64,000 nt of DNA, taken from contig NZ_JAWDIX010000001.1 of the NCBI RefSeq assembly GCF_032380675.1, positions 1,240,001 through 1,304,000 on the forward strand, written 5' to 3'. This document shows, one piece after another, positions 54,246 through 63,116 of the stretch; the stretch's first letter is position 1; every line of letters starts with the position of its first letter. This stretch comes from Anaerolentibacter hominis (lineage in GTDB: Bacteria > Bacillota > Clostridia > Lachnospirales > Lachnospiraceae). The notes under the pieces are model-generated. The model was not told the origin of the DNA and ran no database searches. It worked only from the letters and a program-made list of their open reading frames with translations. Position numbers and translations under genes: made by a program.

Positions 54246-54878
54246 ATGTTACCTAATATAAATAAGAAATTTTTTGATCTTCCGGCGGCGCGGCAGAATG
54301 CTATTTTAAACGGCGCAATGAAGGCATTTGCGATTTTCGGATACCGAAAAACTTCCACAGAAGAAATCGCCGGCCATGCCGGAATCTCCAAGGCTCTTAT
54401 ATTTCATTATTTTAAAAATAAAAAAACGCTCTATCTGTTTCTCTATGGGTATGCCTTAAATCTGATGATACAGGAGCTTCAGAAGGGAGGAGGACTGAGA
54501 ACAGACGGGGGAGACCTGTTTGACATGCTGAAACAGTCGCAGAAAATAAAGGTAAGAGCGATGGAAAAGCATCCTTACTTATTTGAGTTCATAGCGGCAG
54601 CTTACTATGAAGAGGACCCGGAGATTGTAACGGAACTGGGAAATCAGAACAACGATTTGATTGGACGCAGCAAAGCAAATGTACTAGAAAAGATCGACCG
54701 TGAGAAATTCAGGACGGACGTGGATGTACCCCTTCTCCTGGATACGATTATCTGGTGCGCGGACGGAATGATGCGGGAGCGGATGCGCAGTTTTGACGGA
54801 AACGTACAAAAGATTGCGGACGACTTCAATCAGGTTTTGGATTTATTAAAAACGTTAACATATAAAAAGGAGGTTTAA
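54246..54878 (+). CDS. TetR/AcrR family regulator
   Basis: 210 residues. The N-terminal HTH (~15-60) has AILNGAMKAFAIFGYRKTSTEEIAGHAGISKALIFHYFKNKKTLY, followed by a helical ligand-binding domain. Start after AAAGGAGGT; a 24-residue upstream extension would begin before the operator palindrome. It is followed after 4 bp by an ABC transporter, which it likely represses together with itself. Confidence 0.92.
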   Translation: MLPNINKKFFDLPAARQNAILNGAMKAFAIFGYRKTSTEEIAGHAGISKALIFHYFKNKKTLYLFLYGYALNLMIQELQKGGGLRTDGGDLFDMLKQSQKIKVRAMEKHPYLFEFIAAAYYEEDPEIVTELGNQNNDLIGRSKANVLEKIDREKFRTDVDVPLLLDTIIWCADGMMRERMRSFDGNVQKIADDFNQVLDLLKTLTYKKEV

Positions 54879-54882
54879 ATTC

Positions 54883-55776
54883 TTGAATGAAATTGAACTG
54901 AATGGCCTGACAAAATCATATGGTCCGGAGAAAGGCGTGTTTGACCTTACCCTTTCGGTGAAAAAAGGCGAGGTGTTTGGATTTTTAGGTCCGAATGGAG
55001 CGGGCAAGACGACGACGATCCGTCAGCTGATGGGCTTTATTAAACCCCTGAGCGGCAGCAGCCGGATCAGAGGCATGGACTGCTTTTCAGAAAGTGCCGA
55101 AATTAAAGAAATTGTCGGCTATCTTCCGGGAGAAATTGCCTTTATGGATGAAATGAGAGGCAGGGAATTTCTGGAATTTATGGCCAAACTAAAGGGGATG
55201 AAGGAAAGAAAGCGCATGCATGATCTGATCGAACGCTTTGATCTGGACCCTTCCGGAAGAATACGGAAAATGTCAAAAGGAATGAAACAGAAGATCGGGT
55301 TGGTCTGCGCCTTTATGGATGAGCCGGAGATACTGATTCTGGATGAGCCTTCCAGCGGTCTGGACCCTTTGATGCAGAACCGGTTTATCGAGCTGATACT
55401 GGAAGAAAAAAAGGCAGGCAGGACCATATTTTTGTCCTCACATATTTTTGAAGAAATCGAGAGAACCTGTGATCGGATGGCGATGATCAAAAACGGCAGG
55501 CTGATCGCCACAGAAGAAATGAAGAAGCTGAAAAAGGCAAGAAGCCGTCAGTACATACTCTCCTTTGAGACGGAGGAGGCCTGTATGGCATTCCGGAAGG
55601 AAGACTTTGTGATGAAACCGGTGGATGCGACCCACCTTCTGATCACCACTCACCACAATCTGAAACCGTTTCTTGCACGGGCCTGCGAGTATCCCATCAA
55701 TGGCCTGGAATCCGGAAAAGAAAGCCTGGAGGAGCTGTTCTTGAACTTTTACAGTGAGGAGGTACCTGGCAAATGA
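54883..55776 (+). CDS. ABC transporter ATP-binding protein
   Basis: 297 residues: Walker A GPNGAGKTTTIRQL (~36), Q-loop/LPGE segment, signature MSKGMKQKIGLV (~132), Walker B EILILDEPSSGLDPL (~152) and a switch His in LSSHIFEE. C-terminal ~80 residues as in ABC-2 drug or antibiotic exporters. The start is TTG (MNEIELNG) with AAAGGAGG 10 bp upstream; no in-frame ATG fits. Confidence 0.92.
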   Translation: MNEIELNGLTKSYGPEKGVFDLTLSVKKGEVFGFLGPNGAGKTTTIRQLMGFIKPLSGSSRIRGMDCFSESAEIKEIVGYLPGEIAFMDEMRGREFLEFMAKLKGMKERKRMHDLIERFDLDPSGRIRKMSKGMKQKIGLVCAFMDEPEILILDEPSSGLDPLMQNRFIELILEEKKAGRTIFLSSHIFEEIERTCDRMAMIKNGRLIATEEMKKLKKARSRQYILSFETEEACMAFRKEDFVMKPVDATHLLITTHHNLKPFLARACEYPINGLESGKESLEELFLNFYSEEVPGK

Positions 55777-56567
55777 ATCTGACGCTGCTTAAAAAAGAAT
55801 GGAAGTCCAACTATAAACTCTGCCTGATCTTTGCGGGTGTTCTGGCGCTCTATCAGGCGGTCATCCTGTATATGTTTGATCCGGCGCTGGGCAGTTCCCT
55901 GGACCAGTTTACGGAGGCCATGCCGGAGCTTATGGCTATGTTCGGTATGGCAAATGCGGGAGGTACCCTTATCGAATTTCTGGCCAATTATCTTTACGGT
56001 GCGCTCCTGCTGATCTTTCCGCTGGTATTTGAAATACTGCTGATCAATAAGCTGGTAGTGCGGTATGTGGACAGAGGCTCCATGGCCTACCTCTTATCTA
56101 CAAAAAACAGCAGAAGAAAAATTATTGTTACCCAGGCAGCGGTGGTTTGGATCTTTGAGCTGGTATTGCTGGGATTTTCCACCCTGTTTATGATTCTGAC
56201 CAGCCAGATTGCTTTCCCCGGAGAACTTGCGGTTTATGAACTGCTGAAATTGAATGTCTGTCTGTTCCTGCTTCAGTTCTCTCTCAGCGGAATTTGTTTT
56301 CTGGCCGCCTGCGCCAGCAGTGACAGCCGGTATTATCATCTGTTCGGCGCCGGTATCCCGGTACTGTTTTATCTGGTGCAGATGCTGGCGAATATGGGAG
56401 GCAAACTGGAAAATTTAAAGTATGCCACGCTGTTTACCCTGTTTGAACCGATGCGAATTATCGGCGAGGGCATAAACTGGGTTAGTGTGATAATATTGGC
56501 AGTTTTGGGCATTCTACTTTATGGGCTGGCTATCCGTATCTTCTGCAGAAAAGATTTGTCACTATAG
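55773..56567 (+). CDS. ABC-2 type permease
   Basis: 264 residues with six hydrophobic segments and the layout of ABC-2 membrane subunits (KKEWKSNYKLCLIFAGVLALYQAVILYMF; KNSRRKIIVTQAAVVWIFELVLLGF). It overlaps the ATPase gene by 4 bp. The exported compound is unknown; TetR control suggests a drug or peptide. Confidence 0.9.
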   Translation: MNLTLLKKEWKSNYKLCLIFAGVLALYQAVILYMFDPALGSSLDQFTEAMPELMAMFGMANAGGTLIEFLANYLYGALLLIFPLVFEILLINKLVVRYVDRGSMAYLLSTKNSRRKIIVTQAAVVWIFELVLLGFSTLFMILTSQIAFPGELAVYELLKLNVCLFLLQFSLSGICFLAACASSDSRYYHLFGAGIPVLFYLVQMLANMGGKLENLKYATLFTLFEPMRIIGEGINWVSVIILAVLGILLYGLAIRIFCRKDLSL

Positions 56568-56613
56568 GGTATTTCTGGTATTATGGGGTACATAGAAAAA
56601 AGGAAATTTGCAC

Positions 56614-58491
56614 ATGATACCGGGAGTGAATATGGACTTGAATAAGAGCAATGCAATATCTGAACTGGATGGATTAACCGGCCTTTATCAATATAGAGCC
56701 TTTGCGGAAAGAACGGACTTCTTTTTTGAAACGAACCGGGGAGCCGTAGGACAGCTGCATGCTTTTTATATTGTAGACCTGATTAACTTTAAATTGCTCA
56801 ATGATCTCTATGGACACAGGACCGGAGACATGATCCTGCGCACGGCGGCGGAACGGTTACAGGCTCTCTTTAAGGGAAGCAGCGCCTGGCTTGCCCGGTT
56901 CGGCGGCACCAAGTTTATGGTATTTCTTCCCAGGGCACAGGATATGGACGCTGTGGAGGCAAAGGCGGAAACCTTGTTAAAGACCGGTCAGGATATTCCG
57001 GTTGAGAACTCTGGTATCGTATCCGTTAAAACCGGCGTGGGTGTGGCGCTGTCACCGAAGCATGGCAATTCGTTCGATGATCTCTTTACAAGAGCCGACC
57101 GTGCCCTGGTATTTGCTTCGTATTTTGATCATAAGCGTCATGTGATTTTTGATACGGCCCTGGATCTGTCCAGGGATTACCCGGAGGCCAATTTCGGCAG
57201 TTTCATGGACCCGCTGACGGAGAACGTGAATTATGACCGGTTCCGGCTGCTGGCCGGGGATCTGCTTCGGACAGAGCGTTCCGTCAACCATCTGCTCTGC
57301 TATGGCGACCTGAAACGATTTAAGCATATCAACGATCAATACGGCTTCGAAGTAGGGGATGTTGTTTTAAAGAAGATGGCCAGGATTCTAAAGACCGACC
57401 TGGAAGAGGGAGAATTCTTCACCAGAGTGATGGGGGATACGTTTGCGGTTTTTGCGAAGTGCAGCGGCACCGGAGGCCTGAAACGTAAATTTCAAAATAT
57501 TATGAGGCAGATCCTGGATATTCCGGAACTGAACCGGAGTAATTTTATCCCTGAAATTGCGGCCGGCTATGTCATTATTAATGAAAAGAACCGGGATCTG
57601 GGAATCAACAGGCTGATCGACCAGACGATTACCGCTCAGAAATATGCCAAGCAGCAGACCGGCAGCTGCGTCATCCAGTATGGAGAGAAATTTGAGAAGG
57701 CGCTGCGGGAAGAACAGCAGCTGGAGCATGATCTGAACCGGGCATTTGAGCGCGGAGAGTTCCAGGTTTATTTTCAGCCTCAGTACGATCTTGTCAGCCA
57801 GAAGTATGTAAAGGCGGAGGCGCTGGTGAGATGGGAGAGACCGGGGCATGGAATACAGGGGCCGGATTGGTTTATACCTGCCTGTGAGAAACGGAATATT
57901 ATTGACCGGATGGATTTTTATATTCTGGATGAAATTTGTGCAGATCTGGCGGAACGGATGTATAGCGGCAAACCTGTGCTTCCCATAGCGGTAAACCAGT
58001 CCAGAATTACGCTGCACACGCCGGATTATCTGAAGCGGTTGATAGGGATCGTAAATTATTACCATATTCCGCCCGCTCTGATTGAACTGGAGGTGACGGA
58101 GAGTACTTTCATCCGGAACAGTCAGAGAACCGTAAGAATATTGAATCAGCTGAAGAGATCCGGCTTCTCTATTTCAATGGATGATTTCGGCTCCGGTTAT
58201 TCATCGCTGAATTTACTGCGGGAGATCCCGATTGATGTATTAAAACTGGATCGGGAATTTATCAGAGAAGGGATCGATTCCCGGCGTACTCGCACAATCA
58301 TCCGCTGCATTGTGGATATGGCGGCGGAGCTAGGTATCACCGTGGTGTGCGAAGGGGTGGAGATCAGGGAACAGGTGGACTTTTTAAAACAGATCGGCTG
58401 CCGGATCGTACAGGGCTATTATTTTGCCAAACCAATTTCAATGGCTGACTATAATCTCTTTTTGCAGTATGACGATGTTGATTGTAAATAG
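56614..58491 (+). CDS. Dual-GGDEF, EAL c-di-GMP phosphodiesterase
   Basis: 625 residues, no membrane segment. Two GGDEF folds (~12-175 and ~200-355) are degenerate at the signature (RFGGTKFMVF, RVMGDTFAVF), so neither should make c-di-GMP. The EAL domain (~370-620) keeps the catalytic set: EALVRWERP, VNQS, ELEVTES, DDFGSGYSSL, LKLDREF, CEGVE and GCRIVQGYYFAKP. It should hydrolyse c-di-GMP, perhaps gated by GTP at a degenerate GGDEF. Start at the ATG after AAAAAAGGA. It opposes the cyclase at 38480. Confidence 0.92.
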   Translation: MIPGVNMDLNKSNAISELDGLTGLYQYRAFAERTDFFFETNRGAVGQLHAFYIVDLINFKLLNDLYGHRTGDMILRTAAERLQALFKGSSAWLARFGGTKFMVFLPRAQDMDAVEAKAETLLKTGQDIPVENSGIVSVKTGVGVALSPKHGNSFDDLFTRADRALVFASYFDHKRHVIFDTALDLSRDYPEANFGSFMDPLTENVNYDRFRLLAGDLLRTERSVNHLLCYGDLKRFKHINDQYGFEVGDVVLKKMARILKTDLEEGEFFTRVMGDTFAVFAKCSGTGGLKRKFQNIMRQILDIPELNRSNFIPEIAAGYVIINEKNRDLGINRLIDQTITAQKYAKQQTGSCVIQYGEKFEKALREEQQLEHDLNRAFERGEFQVYFQPQYDLVSQKYVKAEALVRWERPGHGIQGPDWFIPACEKRNIIDRMDFYILDEICADLAERMYSGKPVLPIAVNQSRITLHTPDYLKRLIGIVNYYHIPPALIELEVTESTFIRNSQRTVRILNQLKRSGFSISMDDFGSGYSSLNLLREIPIDVLKLDREFIREGIDSRRTRTIIRCIVDMAAELGITVVCEGVEIREQVDFLKQIGCRIVQGYYFAKPISMADYNLFLQYDDVDCK

Positions 58492-58503
58492 AAAATATAC
58501 AGA

Positions 58504-58532
58504 AAAGGCAGTCCGGGTCCGGACTGCCTTAT
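58504..58532. terminator. Bidirectional terminator
   Basis: AAGGCAGTCC-6-GGACTGCCTT between convergent genes; it reaches into the 3' end of the zinc-ribbon gene. Confidence 0.85.
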
Positions 58533-58768
58533 TCATAGTCTATTATTATTTTTTTACAGCTGCGGCAGCAGTGGGCGGCCGGCCACTCCGGCTGCGCAGA
58601 TACGTCGTACGGCGAGGGCGGCAGAGCAACAGCATTTGCTTTCCTGATAAATTTCTCCGTATAGAACGAGATTTTACACGGAGATACACCTTCAGGGAGA
58701 AAATAATTTCCACCTCTGCTTCTCAATGTGCCGCTTTCTAATTCGGCTCCGCAATACGGACATAACAT
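58529..58768 (-). CDS. DUF6487-like zinc-ribbon protein
   Basis: 79 residues. MLCPYCGAELESGTLRSRGG and, near the C-terminus, HCCRSCKKIIIDY form a two-knuckle zinc ribbon typical of small DUF6487-type proteins. Start after GGGAGGTGAT. Function unknown. Confidence 0.83.
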   Translation of the reverse strand: MLCPYCGAELESGTLRSRGGNYFLPEGVSPCKISFYTEKFIRKANAVALPPSPYDVSAQPEWPAAHCCRSCKKIIIDYE

Positions 58769-58989
58769 AAGATCACCTCCCGACGGAATCATTCCAATTA
58801 TATAAATTATACCATGAAAAGACCGGCTGCGCAATAAAAGACAGGAAGTCCGGGCCAGGAAGTCAGGGAAGAGAGACCATGTCTTTTCCCTTGTACTACA
58901 GCGGGATACTGTGCTATACTTTTTACATGAGATACAGCTGGAACAAGAACAGATTCCGGCGGGTATCCCTGACTGGGGAGGAAAAGAGC

Positions 58990-59646
58990 ATGAAAAAATA
59001 TAAGGGAATTATCTTTGATCTGGACGGGACGCTGCTGAATACCATAGCGGATCTCTCGGACAGTGTAAATGCGGTTCTGGACGAGTACGATTATCCGGGA
59101 TTTACGTATGATCAGTATAAATTAAAGATTGGAAAGGGATTCCGCAATCTGCTGGAGAATAGTTTTCCGGAAGGCCTCTGGGATGACAAGCTGATTGATG
59201 AGGCTTTGGAAAAGTTCTTGTCAATTTATGATAAGAATTATATGAATAAAACAGCGCCCTACGAGGGGATCGACAGGATGCTGGATGAACTGGCTGCACG
59301 AAATATACAGGTAGGAGTAAACTCCAATAAACGGACAGATTATACGAACGATCTGATCCATAAGTTTTTCTGCCGTATACCATTTGTGGAAATATTCGGC
59401 GAGCGGGAAGGAATACCCAAGAAGCCTGATCCTGCAGCAGCGCTGGAGATTGCAGGACTGATGGGATTAAAGCCGGAAGAAGTGTTATACATAGGCGATT
59501 CAAAGACGGATATGGTAACCGGCAAAAATGCAGGTATGGATACGGTCGGTGTACTATGGGGATTCAGAGATTTTAAGGAGCTTTCTGAAAATGGCGCTAC
59601 CTATATTGCCGGTACCGTTCAGGATATTCTTGACATAGTAAAATAA
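58990..59646 (+). CDS. HAD hydrolase, phosphoglycolate phosphatase-like
   Basis: 218 residues of HAD subfamily IA. The nucleophile motif is IIFDLDGTLLNT (~6-17), motif II VGVNSNKRTD (~105), motif III KKPDP (~143) and motif IV YIGDSKTDMVTGKNAGM (~160). A helical cap lies between. Gph/PpaX-like; substrate not assignable. Start after GGGGAGGAAAAG; 37 upstream residues are rejected. Confidence 0.92.
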   Translation: MKKYKGIIFDLDGTLLNTIADLSDSVNAVLDEYDYPGFTYDQYKLKIGKGFRNLLENSFPEGLWDDKLIDEALEKFLSIYDKNYMNKTAPYEGIDRMLDELAARNIQVGVNSNKRTDYTNDLIHKFFCRIPFVEIFGEREGIPKKPDPAAALEIAGLMGLKPEEVLYIGDSKTDMVTGKNAGMDTVGVLWGFRDFKELSENGATYIAGTVQDILDIVK

Positions 59647-59650
59647 ACTT

Positions 59651-59830
59651 TCAAGTACGCCTCGGCGTACTTGCTGCGAGCCGCACGTCATGCTTTGCAT
59701 GACATAATACATCTGTGCGGCTCTGCAATCCGCCGGAGGCTTTATCTTGGAAGGAGACCTAACTCCCACCAAGACGAATTTGTTATTTACTCACCACTTA
59801 TAGAGGTGGGAGTCTTATCTACTTCCATGA
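59651..59830 (-). repeat. Structured intergenic repeat, copy 6
   Basis: Reverse copy of the ~180-bp unit, starting 5 bp after the HAD stop. All three paired blocks are preserved. Confidence 0.9.
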
Positions 59831-59832
59831 TA

Positions 59833-59886
59833 AAATATAAGCCCGCTCTGGGAAGCCTGCTTCCCTGGCAGGCTTATATTTCTTTC
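59833..59886 (+). terminator. Terminator downstream of repeat copy 6
   Basis: AAATATAAGCC pairs with GGCTTATATTT, with an inner stem GGGAAG/CTTCCC and a T-rich tail. Confidence 0.82.
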
Positions 59887-59976
59887 GGCAATTATACTTA
59901 TAAGGATTGGTATTTTTGTACAGACTAACCAGAGGAACCAAATCGAACAAAGGCTTGGGCCAGATGGAGGTCTGTT

Positions 59977-60963
59977 ATGGAAATAGCATTTTACAGTACA
60001 AAGGAATATGATAAAAAATGGTTTGAACCGCTGTCCAAAGAATATGGGTATGAGATCCGCTTTATCGAAAGTGCTCTTACCCTAAGGTCAATCTATGCGG
60101 CGAAGGGATGCGACGCGGTCTGTGTTTTTGTGAATGACAAGGTGACGGCAGAGCTCGTGGATCAAATGTGCGAAATGGGTGTAAAGGCGCTGCTGCTTCG
60201 GTCTGCCGGCTACAATCATGTGGATATCAAGGCGGCCAAAGGAAAACTGCCGGTCTTAAGGGTGCCCAGCTACTCACCTGAGGCGGTTGCGGAATTTGCT
60301 ATGGCAATGCTTCTGACCGTAAACCGCAAGACCCACAGGGCCTATATCCGGACCAGAGATTTCAATATGAGTATTCTGGGTCTGATGGGTGAGAATTTAT
60401 ATCAGAAAACAGCGGGTGTGATCGGAACCGGTAAAATCGGACAGGCGATGATCCGCATATTAAATGGGTTTGGGATGAAGATTCTGGCCTACGATATCTA
60501 CCCCAACCCGGATCTGAATGTGGAATATGTTTCTTTAGAGGAACTGATGTCCCGCTCCGATGTGATCACGCTCCATTGTCCGCTTACAAAGGAGACGCAG
60601 CACATTATTAACCGGGACAGCATTGCGGGTATGAAGGATGGCGTTTATCTGATCAACACATCCAGAGGAGCGCTGGTGAACTCGGAAGATTTGATTGAGG
60701 CGCTCAAGGAGAAGAAATTTGCCGGTGTGGGTCTGGATGTCTACGAGGAGGAAGAAGACCTGTTCTATGAAGACCATTCCAATGATGTGGTGGAGGATGA
60801 TGTGCTGGCCAGGCTGATGTCGTTCCCCAATGTACTGATTACGTCACATCAGGGCTTTTTTACAGAGGAGGCAACCCGCGCCATCGCTCTGGTTACCCTG
60901 GAAAACGCCAGGGCAGTGGAAGAGGGAAGCGAGTTGGTGAATGAAGTTCAGTGGAATAAGTAA
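59977..60963 (+). CDS. ldhA: D-2-hydroxyacid dehydrogenase (D-lactate type)
   Basis: 328 residues. The Rossmann motif is GVIGTGKIGQAMIRIL (~148). Catalytic residues appear in LLLRSAGYNHVD, NTSRGALVN (Arg ~235), GLDVYEEEE (Glu) and TSHQGFFTEEA (His ~296). The 'DVYEEEEDLFYED' stretch is typical of D-lactate dehydrogenases. It reduces pyruvate to D-lactate with NADH in fermentation. The gene name is by similarity; other 2-oxoacids remain possible. Confidence 0.92.
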   Translation: MEIAFYSTKEYDKKWFEPLSKEYGYEIRFIESALTLRSIYAAKGCDAVCVFVNDKVTAELVDQMCEMGVKALLLRSAGYNHVDIKAAKGKLPVLRVPSYSPEAVAEFAMAMLLTVNRKTHRAYIRTRDFNMSILGLMGENLYQKTAGVIGTGKIGQAMIRILNGFGMKILAYDIYPNPDLNVEYVSLEELMSRSDVITLHCPLTKETQHIINRDSIAGMKDGVYLINTSRGALVNSEDLIEALKEKKFAGVGLDVYEEEEDLFYEDHSNDVVEDDVLARLMSFPNVLITSHQGFFTEEATRAIALVTLENARAVEEGSELVNEVQWNK

Positions 60964-61061
60964 AGGAGCGATAAAGGTTGAAAGAAATCTTTCAACTGTA
61001 CGTATTTGGGCCTATTCCCGTTTTGGGAAGAACTCAAAACGGGAAAGGAACGGGTATAAAA

Positions 61062-62060
61062 ATGGAAAGTAAAATAGAAAAGAGACAGAAAACAACAAGA
61101 TGGGGCAAAAAGGGTATGCTGAAACGTTATATCATGGCCTTTTGTTTTATCTGTATCCTTGCGGCTATGCTGTCCGGATGTTCCAAAAATGAACGGGAAG
61201 ATATCGACCTGGTATCTTCCCCGGGGCAACCCGCACTACATAAGGAAGAAGTGCAAAAACCAACGGATGAGGAAGCGGAACCGGAGCCGGCTGTTTCCTA
61301 TGCAGTAAATCCAGAGGGGATATCATTGGGAGAACGATTTCCGGAGCCGGAGGGATTTACGCGTATCCAGGCAGAAGAAGGCTCCTTTTTGGAGTTTATG
61401 AGAGATTTTACTCTCAAACCGGATGGCAGTCCGGTGCTGCTCTATAATAAAGAAGAGAAGGGGAATCAGTCCGGGCATGCGGCGGTGTTCGACTTGAGCC
61501 TGTCGGAACGGGATCTGCAGCAGTGTGCGGATTCTATTATGAGAATTTACGGGGAATATTATCTGGAACGGGAGGCCTATGATCAGATTGCGTTTCATCT
61601 GATGAATGGATTTTTGATGAAGTATACCCAGTGGAGAGAGGGTTACCGCCTGAATGTAGATGGAAATAAAACAAGCATGGTAAAACGCGCCGGTGCCGAT
61701 TCCTCCTATGAAAGCTTTCTGGACTATATGAATATGGTGTTTGCCTATGCAGGAACCTTGTCGCTGGAAGGAGAATGTGCTGGAATAGGGCTGGATGAAA
61801 TTCAGGCGGGAGATCTGTTTTTAAAAGGCGGAAGTCCCGGACACTGTGTTCTGGCGGCGGATATGGCGGAAAATGAGGAAGGGGAGAAAGCCTTTCTCCT
61901 GGCCCAGGGCTTTATGCCGGCTCAGGAGTTTCATATTATAAAAAATCCGGCCCATGAAGAAGATCCCTGGTATTATGCATCGGAAATCAGTTATCCGCTG
62001 CTGACACCGGGATATACGTTCCCGGAAAACAGCCTGATGAGATGGAAAGACGGGTTATAA
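61062..62060 (+). CDS. DUF4846 lipoprotein
   Basis: About 332 residues. A charged N-terminus precedes a hydrophobic stretch and lipobox (AAMLSGC, ~44). An acidic linker leads to a DUF4846 domain (~85-330) with VFDLSLSERDLQQCADSIMRIYGEYY, FHLMNGF, YESFLDYMNMVFAYAGTLSL and ILKAGDLFLKGG-like IQAGDLFLKGGSPGHCVLAADMAE. Function unknown; predicted cell-surface. The ATG at 61062 follows AAAGGAAC; a shorter start at 61116 is possible. Confidence 0.82.
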   Translation: MESKIEKRQKTTRWGKKGMLKRYIMAFCFICILAAMLSGCSKNEREDIDLVSSPGQPALHKEEVQKPTDEEAEPEPAVSYAVNPEGISLGERFPEPEGFTRIQAEEGSFLEFMRDFTLKPDGSPVLLYNKEEKGNQSGHAAVFDLSLSERDLQQCADSIMRIYGEYYLEREAYDQIAFHLMNGFLMKYTQWREGYRLNVDGNKTSMVKRAGADSSYESFLDYMNMVFAYAGTLSLEGECAGIGLDEIQAGDLFLKGGSPGHCVLAADMAENEEGEKAFLLAQGFMPAQEFHIIKNPAHEEDPWYYASEISYPLLTPGYTFPENSLMRWKDGL

Positions 62061-62110
62061 CACTGAGCAAATCCGGTTGCGCAATAAAAAATCTTATGAC
62101 ATAATATAGA

Positions 62111-62213
62111 CTGGACGAGTTAAAATAAGTTGAAATGGCTGAAAGAAATTTACTCAAGAAGGAGACAAACAGCACTGCCCCTTCTTTCAGTCGGATAAGA
62201 GGGCAGTTTATGT
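62111..62213 (+). promoter_or_regulatory. Pseudoknot-capable metF leader
   Basis: Candidate promoter TTGCGC-17-CATAAT just upstream. CTGAAAGAA (62139-62147) pairs with TTCTTTCAG (62182-62190). ACTGCCC in the loop (62174-62180) pairs with GGGCAGT (62201-62207), which includes part of the metF Shine-Dalgarno region. Interleaved stems make an H-type pseudoknot possible. Confidence 0.45.
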
Positions 62214-63095
62214 GTGAAGAATCGTATGAAAATAGCATCTATGTTTCAGGAAGGGAAGACTATCTTTTCCTTTGAGGTATTCCCTCCGAAAAAGACAAGC
62301 CCCATCGAGACTATTTATAATACGCTGGATGAACTGGAGGACTTAAAGCCGGACTTTATCAGTGTTACATATGGAGCGGGAGGAAATGTGGCGGATACCT
62401 CCACGGCGGACATTGCCTGTGCGATCCGGAATAAATACCATATTGAGGCTCTGGCCCATCTGACCTGTGTGAATAATTCCAGGGATGAGATCGACGCGGT
62501 TTTGAAGAATCTTCGCGAGCTGGGAATTGAGAATATTATGGCTCTGCGGGGAGATATAAACCCGAATGTTCCTCCCAAGCATGATTTCCGTTATGCCAGC
62601 GAACTGGTAGCTTATATCAGGGAGCACAGTTCCTTTCATATTTCGGGAGCCTGTTACCCGGAATGCCATGTGGATTCCCCGTCCCCGAAGGACGATATCC
62701 TGCATTTAAAAGAAAAAGTGGATGCCGGTGCGGAACATCTTGTATCACAGCTGTTCTTTGATAACCGCTTCTTTTATGATTTTCTGGAACGGGCAAGAAG
62801 CGCGGGCATAACTGTGCCGATTGAGGCGGGGATTATGCCGGTGGTAAATAAAAGACAGATTGAGAGAATGGTGACGCTCTGCGGTGCCAGCCTGCCGCCC
62901 AAATTCACCAAGATGATGCAGCGGTATGAGAATCATCCGGATGCCATGCGGGACGCTGGTATCGCCTATGCGGTGGATCAGATTATTGATCTGGTTTCCC
63001 ACGGAGTGGACGGTATCCATCTGTATACGATGAACAATCCTTATGTGGCGCGCAGGATCAGTGAAAGCGTGGAGAGCGTGATCCGGCTGAATTAA
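62214..63095 (+). CDS. metF: 5,10-methylenetetrahydrofolate reductase
   Basis: FAD-dependent reduction of methylene-THF to methyl-THF for methionine synthesis or acetogenic one-carbon flow. 293 residues of TIM-barrel: FSFEVFPPKKTS (~20), SVTYGAGG (~50), HLTCVNNSRDEI, NIMALRGDIN (~110), SGACYPECH and QLFFDNRFFYDFLERAR. The start is GTG after AGAGGG; an ATG four codons later is an alternative. Preceded by a possible regulatory pseudoknot. Confidence 0.93.
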   Translation: MKNRMKIASMFQEGKTIFSFEVFPPKKTSPIETIYNTLDELEDLKPDFISVTYGAGGNVADTSTADIACAIRNKYHIEALAHLTCVNNSRDEIDAVLKNLRELGIENIMALRGDINPNVPPKHDFRYASELVAYIREHSSFHISGACYPECHVDSPSPKDDILHLKEKVDAGAEHLVSQLFFDNRFFYDFLERARSAGITVPIEAGIMPVVNKRQIERMVTLCGASLPPKFTKMMQRYENHPDAMRDAGIAYAVDQIIDLVSHGVDGIHLYTMNNPYVARRISESVESVIRLN

Positions 63096-63116
63096 AGCGG
63101 AAGAGAGGAAGATGAA

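Noticed and set aside
59554..59928. Small proteins containing CGSAIRRRLYLGRR or KIKPPADCRAAQMYYVMQSM in several places
   Set aside because: These are translations of the two strands of the six-copy structured repeat, not genes.
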